A DNA stretch of 64,000 nucleotides from contig CM024174.1 in the NCBI GenBank assembly GCA_013433145.1, positions 7,658,336-7,722,335 on the forward strand, read 5' to 3'. Positions 34,655 through 49,477 of the stretch are shown here, piece by piece. The notes beneath the pieces were generated by a model. It was not told where the DNA came from. It did no database searches and was given only the letters and a program-made list of their open reading frames with translations. A program made the position numbers and the translations under genes. The stretch's first letter is position 1. Each line of letters opens with the position of its first letter. Origin of the DNA: Ascaris suum (taxonomy: Eukaryota; Nematoda; Chromadorea; Rhabditida; Ascarididae).

Positions 34655-34704
34655 ATTCTACGCATTCTACGCATTCGTGCATTCTTCGTAGCATGCACGA
34701 ATGC
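34655..34704. repeat. tandem 9-mer joined to a 12-bp inverted repeat
   Basis: Two copies of ATTCTACGC (34655-34672) run directly into a perfect inverted repeat. Its arms are GCATTCGTGCAT (34671-34682) and ATGCACGAATGC (34693-34704), with a ten-base spacer. Confidence 0.75.
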
Positions 34705-37700
34705 ACAATCAACAAGAGTGTGTCCCATGATCCCATATGTAGAATTGTGCTGATCTTTTTGGTTCTATAAAGCAAAAGTTCGCGACGAAATTATTCCTCG
34801 TGCTTTATTCCTCCCGATTATCGTTCTATTCTCTTTTCTTATTATCATTTCCCATGGTCCCATAGATTTCTGGTTCTATGAAGTAGGCACCTCATTTTGC
34901 CGTTCTGTTTTCTTATTCCTATGTTTAAGCGACGACAAGGCAGGAGGAAATGACAGACTTTTCATCGCCTCCTTCTCATAGCCAGCCATACGTTCCGCAC
35001 GCAATGTCTTCCTTTGGGACGCTGCGAAAAACACGGAACGTTGCAGGAGTGTTTGGCCACTTGCTGCTACTTCTGAAGACCTCGTTGACTTCCCTGAAAG
35101 CTCGACGTTGAATCATGGGTAGGGCGAGCATCGGAGCAATTTATCCAAGCGCAAAACCAGAAACGGGAAGGATCACTAGAAATCACGAAGTGCGACTGAA
35201 AGAAATATAATCTACGGAAAGGGCAAGCTGGGTCGTCGCAGCAATTCACCCAAACCATCCGTATGATGCACGATCCCAGTAGTGTGATCTCACAGTACGC
35301 TTATTATTTCTAAAGTAGTTCATCACACAGACAAAGAGCAAAAGAGAAAGAGCAACACACTTCACTTTCATTTATATGTCAATCACACTGTCTGACACTC
35401 CAGTAGGACGAGGCTCAAGGTGGTCACAGGCATCATGCCGATGCATTTATGAAACTCCTTTTTGCGAAGCATGAGCTTTCTCTTCGCCACGTGGCCGTTG
35501 TATCTGTGCAAGAGGGTGTGAGCAAGGGGATGCGTAGTGCTGAGTTCTTTTATGGAAAGCACAGTAACGGAACATTAACCCATGGCTGAACGTCAGAACA
35601 GTTGTTGGAAAGACTATAGAGACGTTGGCGTCGGTCAGGCGGCTTAGAGTGTGGCCACCGACATACTGACTCCCGGGCTGTGATGTTCTAAAGAGGGGAG
35701 CAAATTTGTCTTCAAATAGCACAGCGTTTCTAATATGATCTTACGGGCGCGGAAAGCAAAACTGAACTTTCGAAAGCACCCGTGTAACCCCTCATTGATC
35801 GCGACCTTTTATGTCAAATTCGAATCGAACTCTGTATGATGGAAAACCACTGAAATGATAGCTAATCGAATCTCCAGCTGGCAAACGATGTTGCTCGCAG
35901 AGAGCTTCATGAAGGTATAATGAGGAAACAACGTTTTGATTTGTTATTGGTTAGCGTATTTTTTCAGAGTGTTAATGAAGGCACATCGCCGCTGAGATGT
36001 CCTGGCTTCTTTTCCCATGAGTTGAAGTTTTAGCGTACTTGGTTTCGCCGTGACGTATGATGACTTGATGGGTATTTTTTTGCGCTTCAATGATATTCTC
36101 GTTTTGGGCAGCAGAATCCTGAAAGATGCAGTCCCACTCACAGAATAATCTGCCGTAGACAACGATATGCTTTGAGAAGCAAAAGCACGAACATCAGGAA
36201 ATATAACCAATAGTAGGTCAGGAAATCCTACAACTTCAGCCTGGCTCGGCGCCAAGTCTAAAGAAGTAACGCCGACTGGAATAGTTGTCCAAAGCTATGC
36301 AACAACCAGTTCTTCAATATGAAACACATAAGGGGGGAAAGGTGCAGTTCTTGGAAGCAGGGATCTTGCTTTCGTCACATAGACATAACCGCCTTCTAGG
36401 AAAGCGAGTTGCAGCCGAATACTGCAATGGTAAGTCTAAGGTAGAAACGGACTGGAGCAAGTTTATTGCATCTACTGACGCCGCCCTCCAAATATGTAGT
36501 TGTTGGGAATTGCAGTGGACGTACGTGAATTCATATTGTGCCACCTGGTGGATACACCGTTTGAAGCATGGCACAGCGTGTTCGGCGAGGGTGCAAACCC
36601 GCAGGGCGTTAGTGTTGTTGAATGCGTAATGGGCGAATGCTTTGATCTGAAATGAAACCTTCAACATCAATCACTTGCTGTGAAGAGGTATGTCAAGTGG
36701 AAGCAACGTTTAATTACGCTGGGCTTAAACAGGTAGCAAACCGGCAATAAATCTGAATTCTCGTAGATTCTCATGAAGGCGGTGAGATAGACGAGCGTGA
36801 ACGAAGAATGACAGAAAACATGTGGGCACAAAGACCGAACGACGGACTTCGGAGAAACCGAATTGATGCACACTGAGAAAACCGTTCGAAACAGCCTCCC
36901 TACACTGTTGGATGAGAATTTTCATGGTTCCCTGTTTCAGCTTCGAGAACAAAACCATTTTTCATGAACTGAGCAACGAAGCGAAGCGATGCTGATTGAA
37001 ATTGGGGAAATTTCACAAATAGACCATTGAACACGAAAATTCACTACAGATCCTGTGGACGTATCAGGGAAAATCGATTGAAAGGGTCGTTGAACGTTGA
37101 CTCTCAGTTGACAGAGATCAACGACTGATGATGGACCACATGATGGCTGGCACATATAAAGTCACTCTACATGCGTACGTACTGCGCAAAATTGTAGAAT
37201 TGAAAGATATTTTTTTTATGACGGTGTTTTATCATTTCTGAAGATGCAGTGACCGGTTAGAATCACACGAAACGCTTAGAAAGGTTTGGAATTAAAAGCG
37301 ACCAATGCGAGAGTCACGGTGGTGCTGTACACAGGAGGTCCTTCGAAATCAACAGCTCCTGCAGTGGCAAATGAATTTGCATAGCACATTTATATTTTCA
37401 CTGCGAAGAATCGGAAATACCGTGGCGTTGTATTGTGGCATGGAGGAGGTAAGCGCATCAAGCTTTTTCCGCTGATCGACACTCAGATTTGTGATACGAA
37501 TGCAACGCAACACACGATATGCCTGTGGAACTCGTTCTGGTTTACTAGCCAGCCACTTGACTGCCACTTCAGCGAGCTCATATTCCGACTCCACTGGTAA
37601 ATCGCACCTGTGACGCTCAAAATGTTTTAAACGAAAACGACCAAAGTTGGCCTCATCAGGAAGATGCCACTGTTAAAGCATCCCCACTGTTCTTCTCTCC

Positions 37701-40700
37701 AAAGAGCTGAGATCACGCATCTAGACAACACATAATCACTTCAGTGGAATAGTGGTCCTAAAAGCCAAGCAAACGTTTGTGCAAACGAGGGGTTATTGTT
37801 CAGCAGAGCGCGTCTCTAAAAAACATAGACGGAAGGAGAGTGGATGGGAGTTTGTAGGTTCCTTGAATCCCTCTAACAGGCTCGGAGGGCTTCACTGAAG
37901 GAAGGAGCTTATAAATTTTAGGTACTGCCTCAAATAGCACGCTATTGAGACAGTCGGAAACTTTTTCTGCTGTTTTTTTCTTTCAGAAGCAAGAGACTGC
38001 CCATTACTTCACGCAAGCCCTAACTTTTTGCAATGCCGTTCCGTTTACTTTCATTTTCATGCTGTCCAGGGAGTTTTTTGACCATCTTATCGTCTACGTC
38101 CTCAGGCATAGTGAACGGCAGGTACACGCGTGCAGCCAACCGTGACGTTTTCTCACGGCGTATTTTTGACCACGCCCACACTCAGGAGGCGGTGATGAAA
38201 AATAGGAGGCGAAGGAGAAGATATGCAGGAAACAATTGAGGAGATTTCCTAAATGAAGATGAAAGTGTGCCGCAAAGATAACTCCTCAGACTTGGTCTCT
38301 GTGCACAAGAAAGTGGCGTAACCTGCTTTGAATGCAGTAGAAACGTAGCCCACACTATAGTTCGCACATAATTTGCCTGAACTCAATTTGTGATTCATGC
38401 ATGAATGAACGTGCTGTAATATTCAACATAACTTCTTTATAGACAACACGTATCGCTTGTGTGAGCCTCCCGCTTAATATAGATTCGGCACTTCCTGAGC
38501 TGCAACTTTGGGACCATGAAGTAAACTCGGATAGACCTGGCCGAATGTATGGCAGCGTAATATTCTTTGCAAATGCGAGTTTTCACGAACGCATAAAGTC
38601 AGAGCATAATATCTCATCGCCTAATAGACCCCATACGGGCACACCGCATGGTCACTGTGGCGGCTGCTATCTTTATGAATTACACTTGCAGCTGTCGCCG
38701 TCTCCCTATCTTTTGCATCAATTGCGGAAATTTAAGGGACAAACTACGATCCACCACTGGCTTGCCGCTTCCCTTTTCCGGTCTTGTACGCGTCATTTTG
38801 TTGAACCACAAGTTTGATTATTAGGCTTCTCAGACTCTTTATTATCTCATTCCAGAAAAGGTTCAGCTCATTTTCAGAACGAAACTATCCGGAAAGTTTA
38901 GAAAAAGCTTTTGGAGAAAAGTCGAAAAAGCATTGAATAATTTCCATCACCGGGGGAAGCACGGAAAACATTGTCCAGGCAGTGCTCGCGTTCCGAAAGA
39001 AGGGGCTCAGGAGCCTGCCCTTCCTGCCAGGTTATTCGTTGCCCCTCCCCCATTCCCACCCGCAAAAGAGCTGCCCAGAGGCTCTCCGACCGATGGTGGC
39101 GGCATAAGGGCCTTGGGAAACACACATGTGGAGGTTTCTGAAAAATTATCGCATTTCACGAACGCAAATGTGACCTGTCGAACAATCGCAAGACGACATC
39201 GCCAGGAATCTCGTTAAATGAGGTAGTTTTCGAAATGCGACTGAAATCGGCAACAGCAATATCGACGACTCGTTGGCCCAGCTGACTCTCTATCAAATCT
39301 CTGCTGTTGCACAGCATTGTCAGAGCATGCATTAAGAAACCAGGGCTATTCTCTGCCGACTCGAGCACAAACTGAAATCAGAATTGCGCTGATTTCCAAT
39401 AGTATTCGCTTCATATTTCGAACGATACAAGTGTTTGCCAACGGATCTTTGGTAACCCAAGATCTATACTGTTGTAACCGATAGATAGATTGACGGTATG
39501 TTGTCATGATTCGTCACAGAAGATTGGCTGAGAAAACTTAGTGGACGCCTCATGCACTTGCACATTTCAGAATGCCTAATAATGATGTATTCCGGTGGAA
39601 TTGGTGAAGCAAGATGCTCTGGAGTCAAAAGAATAGTATTGTGTCGCTACGGTCTTATAATTCAGGGCCTATGAGGAAATACTTAAGCAAAACATTCTTG
39701 AGAAGTTGGGGCTGGATTGACAGGATAACGGCCCTCTTTGTTCATCCGCCTAGGTTTGTAATGCAAATGACGTGTTGCCAATGCGCTAAACACATTAGTT
39801 TTTTTAAGATTAGGCATGACTGACTCCCGCTGTTCGGCTTTATCCTCCTCATATAATGGACAGTTCAAAGATTTTGCCTAGCCACAGACTTCCATGTCTA
39901 ACCGATATTTTGCTCCAACCCGATAGCAGAATGCATGGCGCTTCCATTGTAATATGAAAAAATTGCAAAATCGCCGTTGGTTTTTCAGAGAACATTTCCA
40001 ACACACCTGGTCGATCTTTTGTCGCAGCAGTCCAATTTGTAGGATGCGCGACAATTCCATGAGATCCCCGAGAACAAGAGTTGTTATACGGGCATTTGCG
40101 CGTCCTGTGTCGTTAATGAAATCACATAGGGTGGAAACAGCAGTGACCGCGTAATTTGATAGGTCTAACGTAGCTGGTAATTTGTTGGTCTGTTGCAGCT
40201 GGAAAGCATTTCGTTCATCACAGCATGTGACACAGTGGAAAGAGATGCGAATGTATTCTTAGGAAGACGTAGACGACGCACAATCATCGATGCCGAGCAC
40301 GCGAATCCATTCGATTTGTGCGCCCTGCCAAGTCGATGAAATGGAGATTTTACACGAAACTGCCCTTATTATGCTAAAGCTATTGGGCGACACCTATTAG
40401 GAACCTGTTATGCAAAAAAATGCCTATTCCCACTGCTTCAGAAACCAACGGGCCGTTCTGTGTGCCGAGGAAAACAGTTCTCATGTGACGTTCAGGTAGG
40501 AAAAGTGTTTTTCTTCCCATCTACTGTCCGTTCGCATTTCCGATAATTATAAGCAGTTCCTGACGAGGCGCAAGCGTCTTGTTTTGTGAGAGAGTTTTCT
40601 AAAATCATTTCTCAGAGTGAGTTACCATCTGGCGAACTTAGCGCCGTCACCTTTGTTGTATCATGCAGAATACTGTGTAGCGAGACGAACAACCATGTTG

Positions 40701-43700
40701 CCTACGCGATGCACTCGCATGGAAGAAGTGACGACAAGAGAGAGCGAATTACACGAGAGCGGAGCAACACGGTTTCTTTCTATCAAGTTGCGACACGAAT
40801 GTTGGGTTCGAACGCGTGTGGATTTCGGGACAACGAAGACGCACTTTTATAGGTGAGCAGTAATTCTGATTCGACTTAATTACCAGTTGATGATCCCACG
40901 CGTCACTTCAAATGAGAACCGAACGCTGTTGCATACTGTGCAGCGCGATGGCCACTTTAGGCGGTTTCATGGCAGTGAAATATCTCAAGGTTTATGGTGC
41001 ATTTGCGACTCGCAAACCTTCTCACTTGCAGTTATTTGTGGCGGCCTCAGCTGGAACGCCCAAACGATCATTTTCTTTTCTCATTGGTAGTCCAAAATAT
41101 ATGCTTAGATTTACACTCAAAGGAATGCGGACAATGAATTCTGGATTTAGACAAAGAATACAGAATTCGCAATCTTCATGCGACTAGTGGGTCGTTTAAA
41201 ATGCAAAACAATTGCTAAACAGATATCGCGAACAGCGCTTCATGTTCACTTGCCAACAGGAAACAGCGCGACTACGGATATATCAAGTCCGGTACAACGG
41301 AAAATTAGTTTTCATGCAGTCTTATCTTATCAATCACCCCTCAGACAAAGCAAACAAGTTCCATCGACATGGACGCATATGCTAACGCATACAGCTCCCC
41401 AATTACCGTGGAAATGTCAGTGATTGTCGAGTTGCCGCATGCAGATTCTTTCAAGAATTCGCGAGGCTTTATGGAAAAAGATCACTGAAGCCGTCAAACT
41501 TGGATTCCTATACTTGATTTAAAAATTAGACGAGTTTTCATGAGATCTTTCTCTGTCGAACACCAATTCACCAGATTACCTTTTTAATAACGTCGGAGTA
41601 TTTGGCGAATATGTCTGCTTCGAGAACAAAGTTGTTTTTATGACTTCGGACGACTACTGTTTTCTTTGCACCCCTGGAAAAAAAGAAGTGTCGTCGTGCT
41701 GAAAGCGTCCAAGTTAAATACTGCAATCGAAAGCGCTTCCTTCACCGTTATAATGCATTTGTGGAGCGTTCGCAGTGCATTCGAGATTGGCGGACTGTGG
41801 ATGGTGAGCGGCTCGACCATAATTAAGAAAGAAGTTCATAAAGTCCAACAATCACCACAGTGTGCGAGATGAAACTCAAATAGAGGACGAATTGATGGCC
41901 AGAGTGTAAGTGAAATAGAGCTTCCTACTACAATGATCACAGTTTTTACTCTCGCACCTATGATTAGTCGATCTTGAATGCGTGTGCTTTCAGTGAACTA
42001 GGACTATACGAATAGATGAGCCAGAGGAAAAGACGGCAGTTAGATAGAGCAAAGTTGGTAGCCACAGTACAAGGCAGTGTGCACCGGTCATGGGTAATGG
42101 CAACAAGCGACCCACCAACGCACTTAAAATAATGGTCTGTTAAGTTACGTGAAATAAAGTGGGTAGCAAATCGTGCTTGCGGCATGAGTTTTCACATGTG
42201 CCTTCTCTAAAGAGAACGAGAGATTGAATGATGAGGCGAAAGAGACGTTTGAGAAAATGAGTCAGATGGATTGGCATGACGTTTTCTAGGTCGTAAGTTG
42301 CACTAAACGGAAATCCCACAGCAAGAGTACCACGTCCTGCATGAAATAATAACACCTTTCTTGCTGGAAGCCACTGCCTATTCTGGCTATGAAAACTCGT
42401 TCTCCGAGTGTCGCCACCTGGTTTCGCAAAATTTAGCATCGTTTCACAAACACCAACCATCGTGGGGAATCTTCGGAAAAATCTCTCTTGTCCACACATG
42501 ACACTTGAAAAGGTTGGTTCGTATAAACGCTAGACTAGTTTTACTGCGAAAAAGATGTGCAAGCGTTACAGAATCTCGCATCGACTCAGAGTCTTAGCGG
42601 AATCTCGTGGAAGCCGTCAAAAGCAGAGAAAGAAATGCGATCGAATATCCAGAGATATGCACAAGATTATAGCTGCAGGCCATGCAGGAACTGATGGAAA
42701 CAGCTGTTGCCCGGTCCTTCTGCTGATAAGGTGCCCCAGCAGCTAAACTCAGAAACGCTTCCATGCGATCAGAAAAATTAAATGCGAACGCAGAAAATGC
42801 ATCAGAAGACTAAAACTCACTGCACTGCACATTAACGTATCACGTCGAGTGTAAAACATCACGAATAAACGAATGAGTTTGTTCAAGTGCAAGCCTTTCA
42901 ATTTTCACAGAGCGAAGAGGTGTAGCTCCAGCCCTATACAAACAGTTTATGCAGGAACCCCAGGAAAATAAACGTACGAGATGGCGGTGCTAGCCATTAA
43001 TCGCAACACACCAGGAGAAATTCCGGAATCTATGACAATGATGATATCGCTTCGACTTGTGGTATTTATTCTTTCCCGAAACTTATATTCAAATTCAGTG
43101 GGTGCCGCTGCAGGCCAAAGGGAAATCAGACCTTATCTATTTGCATTTGCAGATTTGTAGTGAGATAGTCTCTAAAGACGAGTTTCTGTACAAATATAGG
43201 TCGCCTGTGGGCTGGTTTCGATTGAGAAATTCCTGAGGTCAAAGTTCAGGAATATAGTAGGTATGATATGCCTATCCCGTGCTCTCTTGTTGACCATGGT
43301 CCCCATACGATGATGAATAGGGTCGCCGTTTTCTGCTTCCCGATTCTCGACGTAACAGTATGCTGCTGCTATATATTTCAGCATTACAGGACTGCGTGAA
43401 GGGAGAGGGCTAGGGAAGGGAAGAGGACGAGAAGAGACGAGTGGAAGAGAACTGATCTAGACTTCCCAATGCAGCGATGCTTACTGTTGAAACTGCCAGC
43501 GCAATGGGACAGAAAAAAGATGATGCGTTCGCAAAATAGCACAGGAAGGCAGCGGCGAATACGTTCGGCAGTCAAGACGTCCATTCTGCGCCAGCATGGG
43601 GGAACTCCTTAAACCAGTGCAAGAACCTTGTTTCCCTTGTGTGCTTATGTTCGGATGGCGCGATAGAAGCTCAGGGAAGTATCTAAGTGCTCTTGCCAAA

Positions 43701-46700
43701 ATTCGGCAGTGTCAATATGCATAGTTCTACTGACCCGGACTACAGTTGCATTATAGAGGCCGTAGAAATTAACCTACATTTATTCGTGAACGGCCAAGGC
43801 AATGGCAATAAATTGTTTTAACAGACGAGGATAAAATTAGGCACACTTGTTTTTGCATTTCGCTCATCGGATTAGCAAGTTCAGTACGTTCACAGCAGAC
43901 GGTAATCACGAGAGCAACATTCGCTTTTAATGATTCTTGTGGAGCAGACAGCGAACGGACTATTCGGATATGTGTCAATATCTCTTAGCTCCGGAATGTA
44001 GACAGAAGAATGTGCATACAGGCGGACAAAATCGAGTAAATAGCAGCAAAGGACGCATTCAACGATAATTAAATGTACGTTCAAGGGACTTTGCAACAAA
44101 TCAAGCCTCCAAGAAGTTCTGCTTTGACACACCACTTCACTGCTCTTTAATGTAGCACTGCCTAGACTAATGAATAAATGCTTTTTAATCATGAACCAAA
44201 GACTTTCAGGAATATGAAGCATCTGCGAGCTTATGTTGTATCGTTTTATTCTTTTTTCCTCATTTTGCTCAAAACTCCTGATACGTCTGGTCAGAAGCCA
44301 GATAACGTTAACTGCAAGGTAGGAGCAAAGATTTGCGGGTGAAACGCCTTTGTATACCATTAGAGGAGAAATGAGTGGATGGCATCAGTGTGCAAGGGAC
44401 ATTTTTTGGCTTTCTAAAACTTTTTGTGGTGGCAAGGAGATCAGCAGTAGTAGTTGCAAAGATCATAGATGACAGCAGTGTCTTTCAGTCTCTCGTTGCA
44501 TATATCATGCAGGCAATGGTTCCTCACTGTGCATAACTGCAAAAGACGAACGGCACAAGTCGTTGCAGAACAGAGCGCCTTTAAATCGTCGAGACTGCTG
44601 ATGCAAAACACTTCAGTATTTGTTTATAGTGGAGACTGCTGGAATCTCGTTTAGCTGAACAAAGTAATCTCTGCTTCTAGAGTGCGTCATTCGCCGGAGG
44701 ACAACAGAACACCGTCAATATGGGTCAACGAGCCAGCACAAACTGCATTCGTCGGTGAGAATGCCTGCTATTACAGATGCTTCGAAAAGATATTTTCCAT
44801 GCTTCGAATGGCTGTATTTCACATTCGAGTCTCTGTTACCTCGCAAATGCAGAGTGAACACTCCATTGCGCAATTTGTCGACGCCTCCTTCAGCAAAACC
44901 TCCAACTTATAACCAAATAAACAGCATTGCAGCTTGTGAAATAACAAAAATGCCACCAAGAGAGTTCTACTGCCCACCAGTGTTTCATCACTCTGAAGCC
45001 ATGTAATAATATCTGGCCGTCCTTCGCACATTACTTTTCGTCTTCGATTGCTTGTAATCCACCTATGCTCTCTGTAAGTTCGATGAGCACTTACACAATA
45101 AAGTCGCAAACTTCTTTTAATCCAAACGATTTTCCAAAAGATCACGTTAACTATCAGTGGAAGAAACAAGGAACTACAGATTACATGAAGAATGGAGCTC
45201 CAATAACAGCGGCGTTCGGTCGGTTGCAAGCAGTTCAACTTTCAGTATGAACGATAGATGAAACAGACTTCAGTGGATCTTCAGTAAGTGCTTAGGAAAG
45301 CAGACTTAGCACAACAAAAAAAGAAGAAAAAAACGAAGCAAGACATCGAATAGGTTCACAAAGTAATTTTCAGAGTTGAAATTTTAGCAGACACAAAAAA
45401 AGTACGAAACCTCAAAGTCACAAACAAAATCGACAGCCATAAATTCACGAACATGGGAGGCGCCAACGAGGAAGAGCGTATTTCTGAGACTATAAGGTCA
45501 GACCACTTTCTGCAATAAGGTTTCAGAGCTCTGCGAGTTGCAGAGACAAAACTGATTTCACAGAGAAATTTTAGCCCGTTCTTGAAAACTTGAGAGAGTA
45601 GGAAGGGCTTCATTGTACGAGGTGATTTACTGGAAGGAAAGATCAGTTACAGGTAAAAACAGAGCACAAAAAGGAAAAAAGAAACCGAGGAAGCCTCTAA
45701 GAATACAGCTGAGTGCCGTTCTTTCTAAATCAGGATGAGTTCTTTCGACTGTATGCCGGAAAGAGTGATGGGAAAAAGCCAAAACCTGAGCAATCGTGAA
45801 CTTATGCCAGTCGGGAGAAAGGAGCGGAAAGGAAGGGAAGAGAGGGGTCGGAGGTAAAACCACACTGGAATTTATGACCGCCTACAGAAAGCTCACAAAA
45901 CGAGTTAACTACAGGCGTACGGAATCATCTTTATTGACTGAACAAAATAGCATCAGAATTATTTAGATAAGGACAAGAATTTTGATTGCGAAACAACTCA
46001 CGACTCAGAAAACACAAAAAAGTTTGAACTAGCAAAACAAAAGCGACGGGCAGGAAAAGTGGGAAATGCAACAAACTAAACATCAACAAAACCTCCCAAT
46101 AATGATGCTACTGAGAGGGCGAGCTTAAAGCTGTAACCGATCAGGCGAAATCGCTTAATAACGGATGAATGCAATTCTGCTCAAAGCAGAAACACTACTC
46201 AAACCGCCGAATTGATTGCGCTGTTCCATTCAGCCCCTATCGATGGTAGATGAAGTCCATACTGGGGCCGTTTTTCGCTGCTGCCAAGCGAACCAGTGCT
46301 GCTGGGCGGCGTTTGACCCTGATCCAGCAAGAATTCATCGCTGGATTAAAGCCCATTCAGTTTGCGCTAAGACGCCGTGATCCTCCTTGCAGCAAGCTGC
46401 GGCCTACCTCTACAACTGAAACTGATTTGCTGATGACAGCAACCAGAAGCAACTGCTTAAGAGCTCTTAGAATGAATACTGTCCTACTATCCCGACAGCA
46501 AGCACATATTTCATAACGAGAATACAAGTGATGTGAAAGTAAGATGAGTAGATTCCGATATCACACATCTTCCAATGGTGAAAAATCAATGCCAACATAT
46601 CACTGGTCGCAGAGCGATCCGTTGAAATTGACTGAGGGGAAGCAACCCGCAGCACTGGAAGACGTGCGATCCACTGCAATCAGGGCAACTGTTTTGGTCA

Positions 46701-48030
46701 ATAGGGGAAACGCGAAGACATGTGTGATGTGCTAATTCGTGTTAGCATCCCGGTAGGTCGGGACAAGTGGCAACGCTGTTCCTCCTCCACTTGGCTGCTG
46801 CGCGGAATATGGTGAAACTGTCTGTCACCGCTGCAAACATCGATCGAACTGCATGCCCAATGAATCTAACAAATTGCCGGATTCTTGTACATCTTTTTCG
46901 ATTATGCACCTAAACGTGCAGGTACATATTTCTGAGCTATATGTACCTACAGGCTCGACAGTTCTTCGGAACAGACGATCTAAATTGTATCCTACAACTA
47001 GCGCAGGCATTGCAGGCATCAGGCTCAGAAGCCTGCCCACGGCTCCAACTATAAATGGCAACACTACTCTGAGCGTTCGAGACACCGAACATCCAGGGCT
47101 TTCCAAGCATAGTGAACAATTTTTTTCGGCAGCGAGCATTAGCTGGAATTGAAACTCCAGAAAAAAACATTCCTGGAGCGAAGCTGGCGTTCATGAACGG
47201 CGGCTCGAAATTAGTGGCGGTGCGGGCAGCTCCTCCTATTTTATTATATTATATCACGCACGGTAAAGAAATAGTCAGAGTTCGCAAATGCTCAACTAGA
47301 ACTTGCACGACAGGCCTCAGTTGGCTGTGGCGAACGGCTCGCTGTATGATGCCGTGGGAGGGAAGTCGGACTGAAAATCAAAGCCCAATAGGATTCACAG
47401 CAACGCGGACGATGAAAATCATCGGAAGCCAGCGCAGACAGACAACCATCACATAACGCAAATCAAGTGAGCATAGCAAACGAGAAGGTCAAAAGCGCCA
47501 CTTTGTCTGAATTCAGCGCGCGGAAGTAAAAGCAAAAGTGAATTGAAGCATGCGCCTAATGTTCATCACGCTGTGAAAACAGCGGAGTTGGAAGGTCAAA
47601 CGTCACATCTCTCCTCTGACAATAATTTCCTTGGCGATTTTTACTTCCATCACCGAATGCACGAAATGAGCTACAATATCTGTTTTGGGGGAAATTAACC
47701 GTGTTACCCTTCCAACTGTTTAAAACGTTAATCTTCTGGTGCCTGCGTCCGACTAATGATATCTCCGACCGGAAGTATTTGGGGCATTCCGTCCAGTTTA
47801 GCAGTTCCATGGCTATCAGCGGACCTTCGCACAATCGAAGAACATGAAAAGATCCCCTCTTCTCCTCCCGAAAGATGAATCAGCGACAAGCACTTCCAGC
47901 CATGAGGTCATCAAAGCATAAGTAGGCGCGCGTTAGCTTGAAGTTTTTTGGTCGCTTCGCTCGTCGGCTCGCTCTTCACGAAAGGTTAGAAAACAGACGA
48001 AATTAGAGACGAGAACAGCGCTCTGGCGGA
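34705..48030. other. long stretch without a supported gene
   Basis: About 13 kb with only scattered open frames of up to 156 codons (for example 43890-44360 on the minus strand, 45065-45250 on the plus strand). I checked these for recognisable domains and clear phase-linked splice sites and found none I would defend. An A-rich low-complexity run lies near 45318-45336. The stretch may hold introns of unrecognised genes. Confidence 0.45.
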
Positions 48031-48036
48031 GCACTT

Positions 48037-48058
48037 ATAATACTATTGATAGTATTAT
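48037..48058. repeat. 10-bp perfect AT-rich palindrome
   Basis: ATAATACTAT and ATAGTATTAT are separated by TG. It is short and AT-rich, so its occurrence by chance is plausible. Confidence 0.6.
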
Positions 48059-49210
48059 GCTAGACTTTTGAATTCTTGAAGGGCCGCCATCTCAACGCGT
48101 CGTCAGTTGTTTCGATATCACCTGAGCTGAAGGATTGGAAGAAACCTCATTCGATAGACCATTCACTTAAAGACTTGTTCACCTAAAGATATGACCATTC
48201 AGATTACACATCTTGCTCTGTCTCTCTTTCCCAGGTCAAACACCCGATACAAACCCGATTAGCTGGCACAACCGAACAAATAAAAAGTAAAGTGGCATCA
48301 CTGCTCACCCTCTGACTTGGTCATTGTTTTCGGCAATTTCAGCAACAGCTCAGACGCCACAACTCATGAAATCATCTCAGCACGAAAGCATGTCCACTTC
48401 TGTATCTTACAGTGAATATCAAACAACCACTCCCTTTCCCCCATAGCAGTTTGATATAGAAAACAGAGACTTTTTAATAACACGCCATGGCCCTCCACAG
48501 TCAGCATCTAAAAGAGCCGAATCTCTCCCTCGTCTATCCATAAAGCTTCAACATGCACCATCACAAACAGTCGGGACATTTTCTTAAATGTGAGGAATAA
48601 AGGATGCCCAACTGGAATTTTCTAAAGCATAATAATAAGCTAGCGTTCGTTAGTGCTCCATGCTCTTCTATGGAGACTAGGTTTATGGAAGATAAATTCC
48701 GACTCTAAATGAAGAAAGCAATCCGAACCAGAAAAATCCGATCAACTGTGTAAATTGCAGACCTCATTCCGCCATCAGACAGCAAAACATAGAGGCACAA
48801 AGGAAACAAGTTCATGCGGAGACTTACTCAGGTGCTGGGCCACTACTCTGTTCCCTATCCAGAATTCGTTCCGTGCTCCTCTCGGTGTGCACTGTAGGTG
48901 CATGAAGCACCAGGTTTCGATCCATTCCCGCATGGCGCTGAATCATAGAAGGCACCGCAGCACGCCGCATCACATCGGATGGGCGAGTGAAGCTGCTGGT
49001 GTTGACAACGCAGCAATGAAGATGCCGGTGGTCGACGCTACCGTAGTAATGATGCACCATATCCGTTGCATCGCTAGCCGGCGTTATCGATACCTAAATT
49101 TTCAATTAACTCACTAATTACTGCCTTATGAGCATTGCCGGCAGACGAGGGCAGATGAATTAAAACTGAGTTGCTGAAGAGAACTAAGTCAGAGGGGATA
49201 TAAACCGAGA

Positions 49211-49477
49211 GTGGGCGGTGTACAGACATATTGCAACCACTCTTTACTGAAGCCAGTCAGCGTTAAAATCAATGCATTGGATTACGAGACTTTACTGGCT
49301 TCCTCCCCAGAAAATAGCCACGACGACATTTCGTCAGCCACACCTCCACTTCGTAGGAACGGTAGCTATCCTTCAGTTAGAGATCCACGTGCGCTCGATG
49401 CATATTTTGCGGATATTCTAGTCTCGACACTGATACCACTTCCTAGGCACTGTCCTCTTAATTGTTTGCAGGGGTAA
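49211..49477 (+). CDS. candidate exon, Ser/Pro/Asp-rich, unknown
   Basis: A plus-strand open frame ends at a strong GTAAGT donor at about 49475. Its product includes YETLLASSPENSHDDISSA and a proline-containing basic segment, resembling a disordered region. A possible acceptor (CTTTACTGAAG) lies at about 49240-49250. There is no family recognition and no linked exon. Confidence 0.22.
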   Translation: MGGVQTYCNHSLLKPVSVKINALDYETLLASSPENSHDDISSATPPLRRNGSYPSVRDPRALDAYFADILVSTLIPLPRHCPLNCLQG

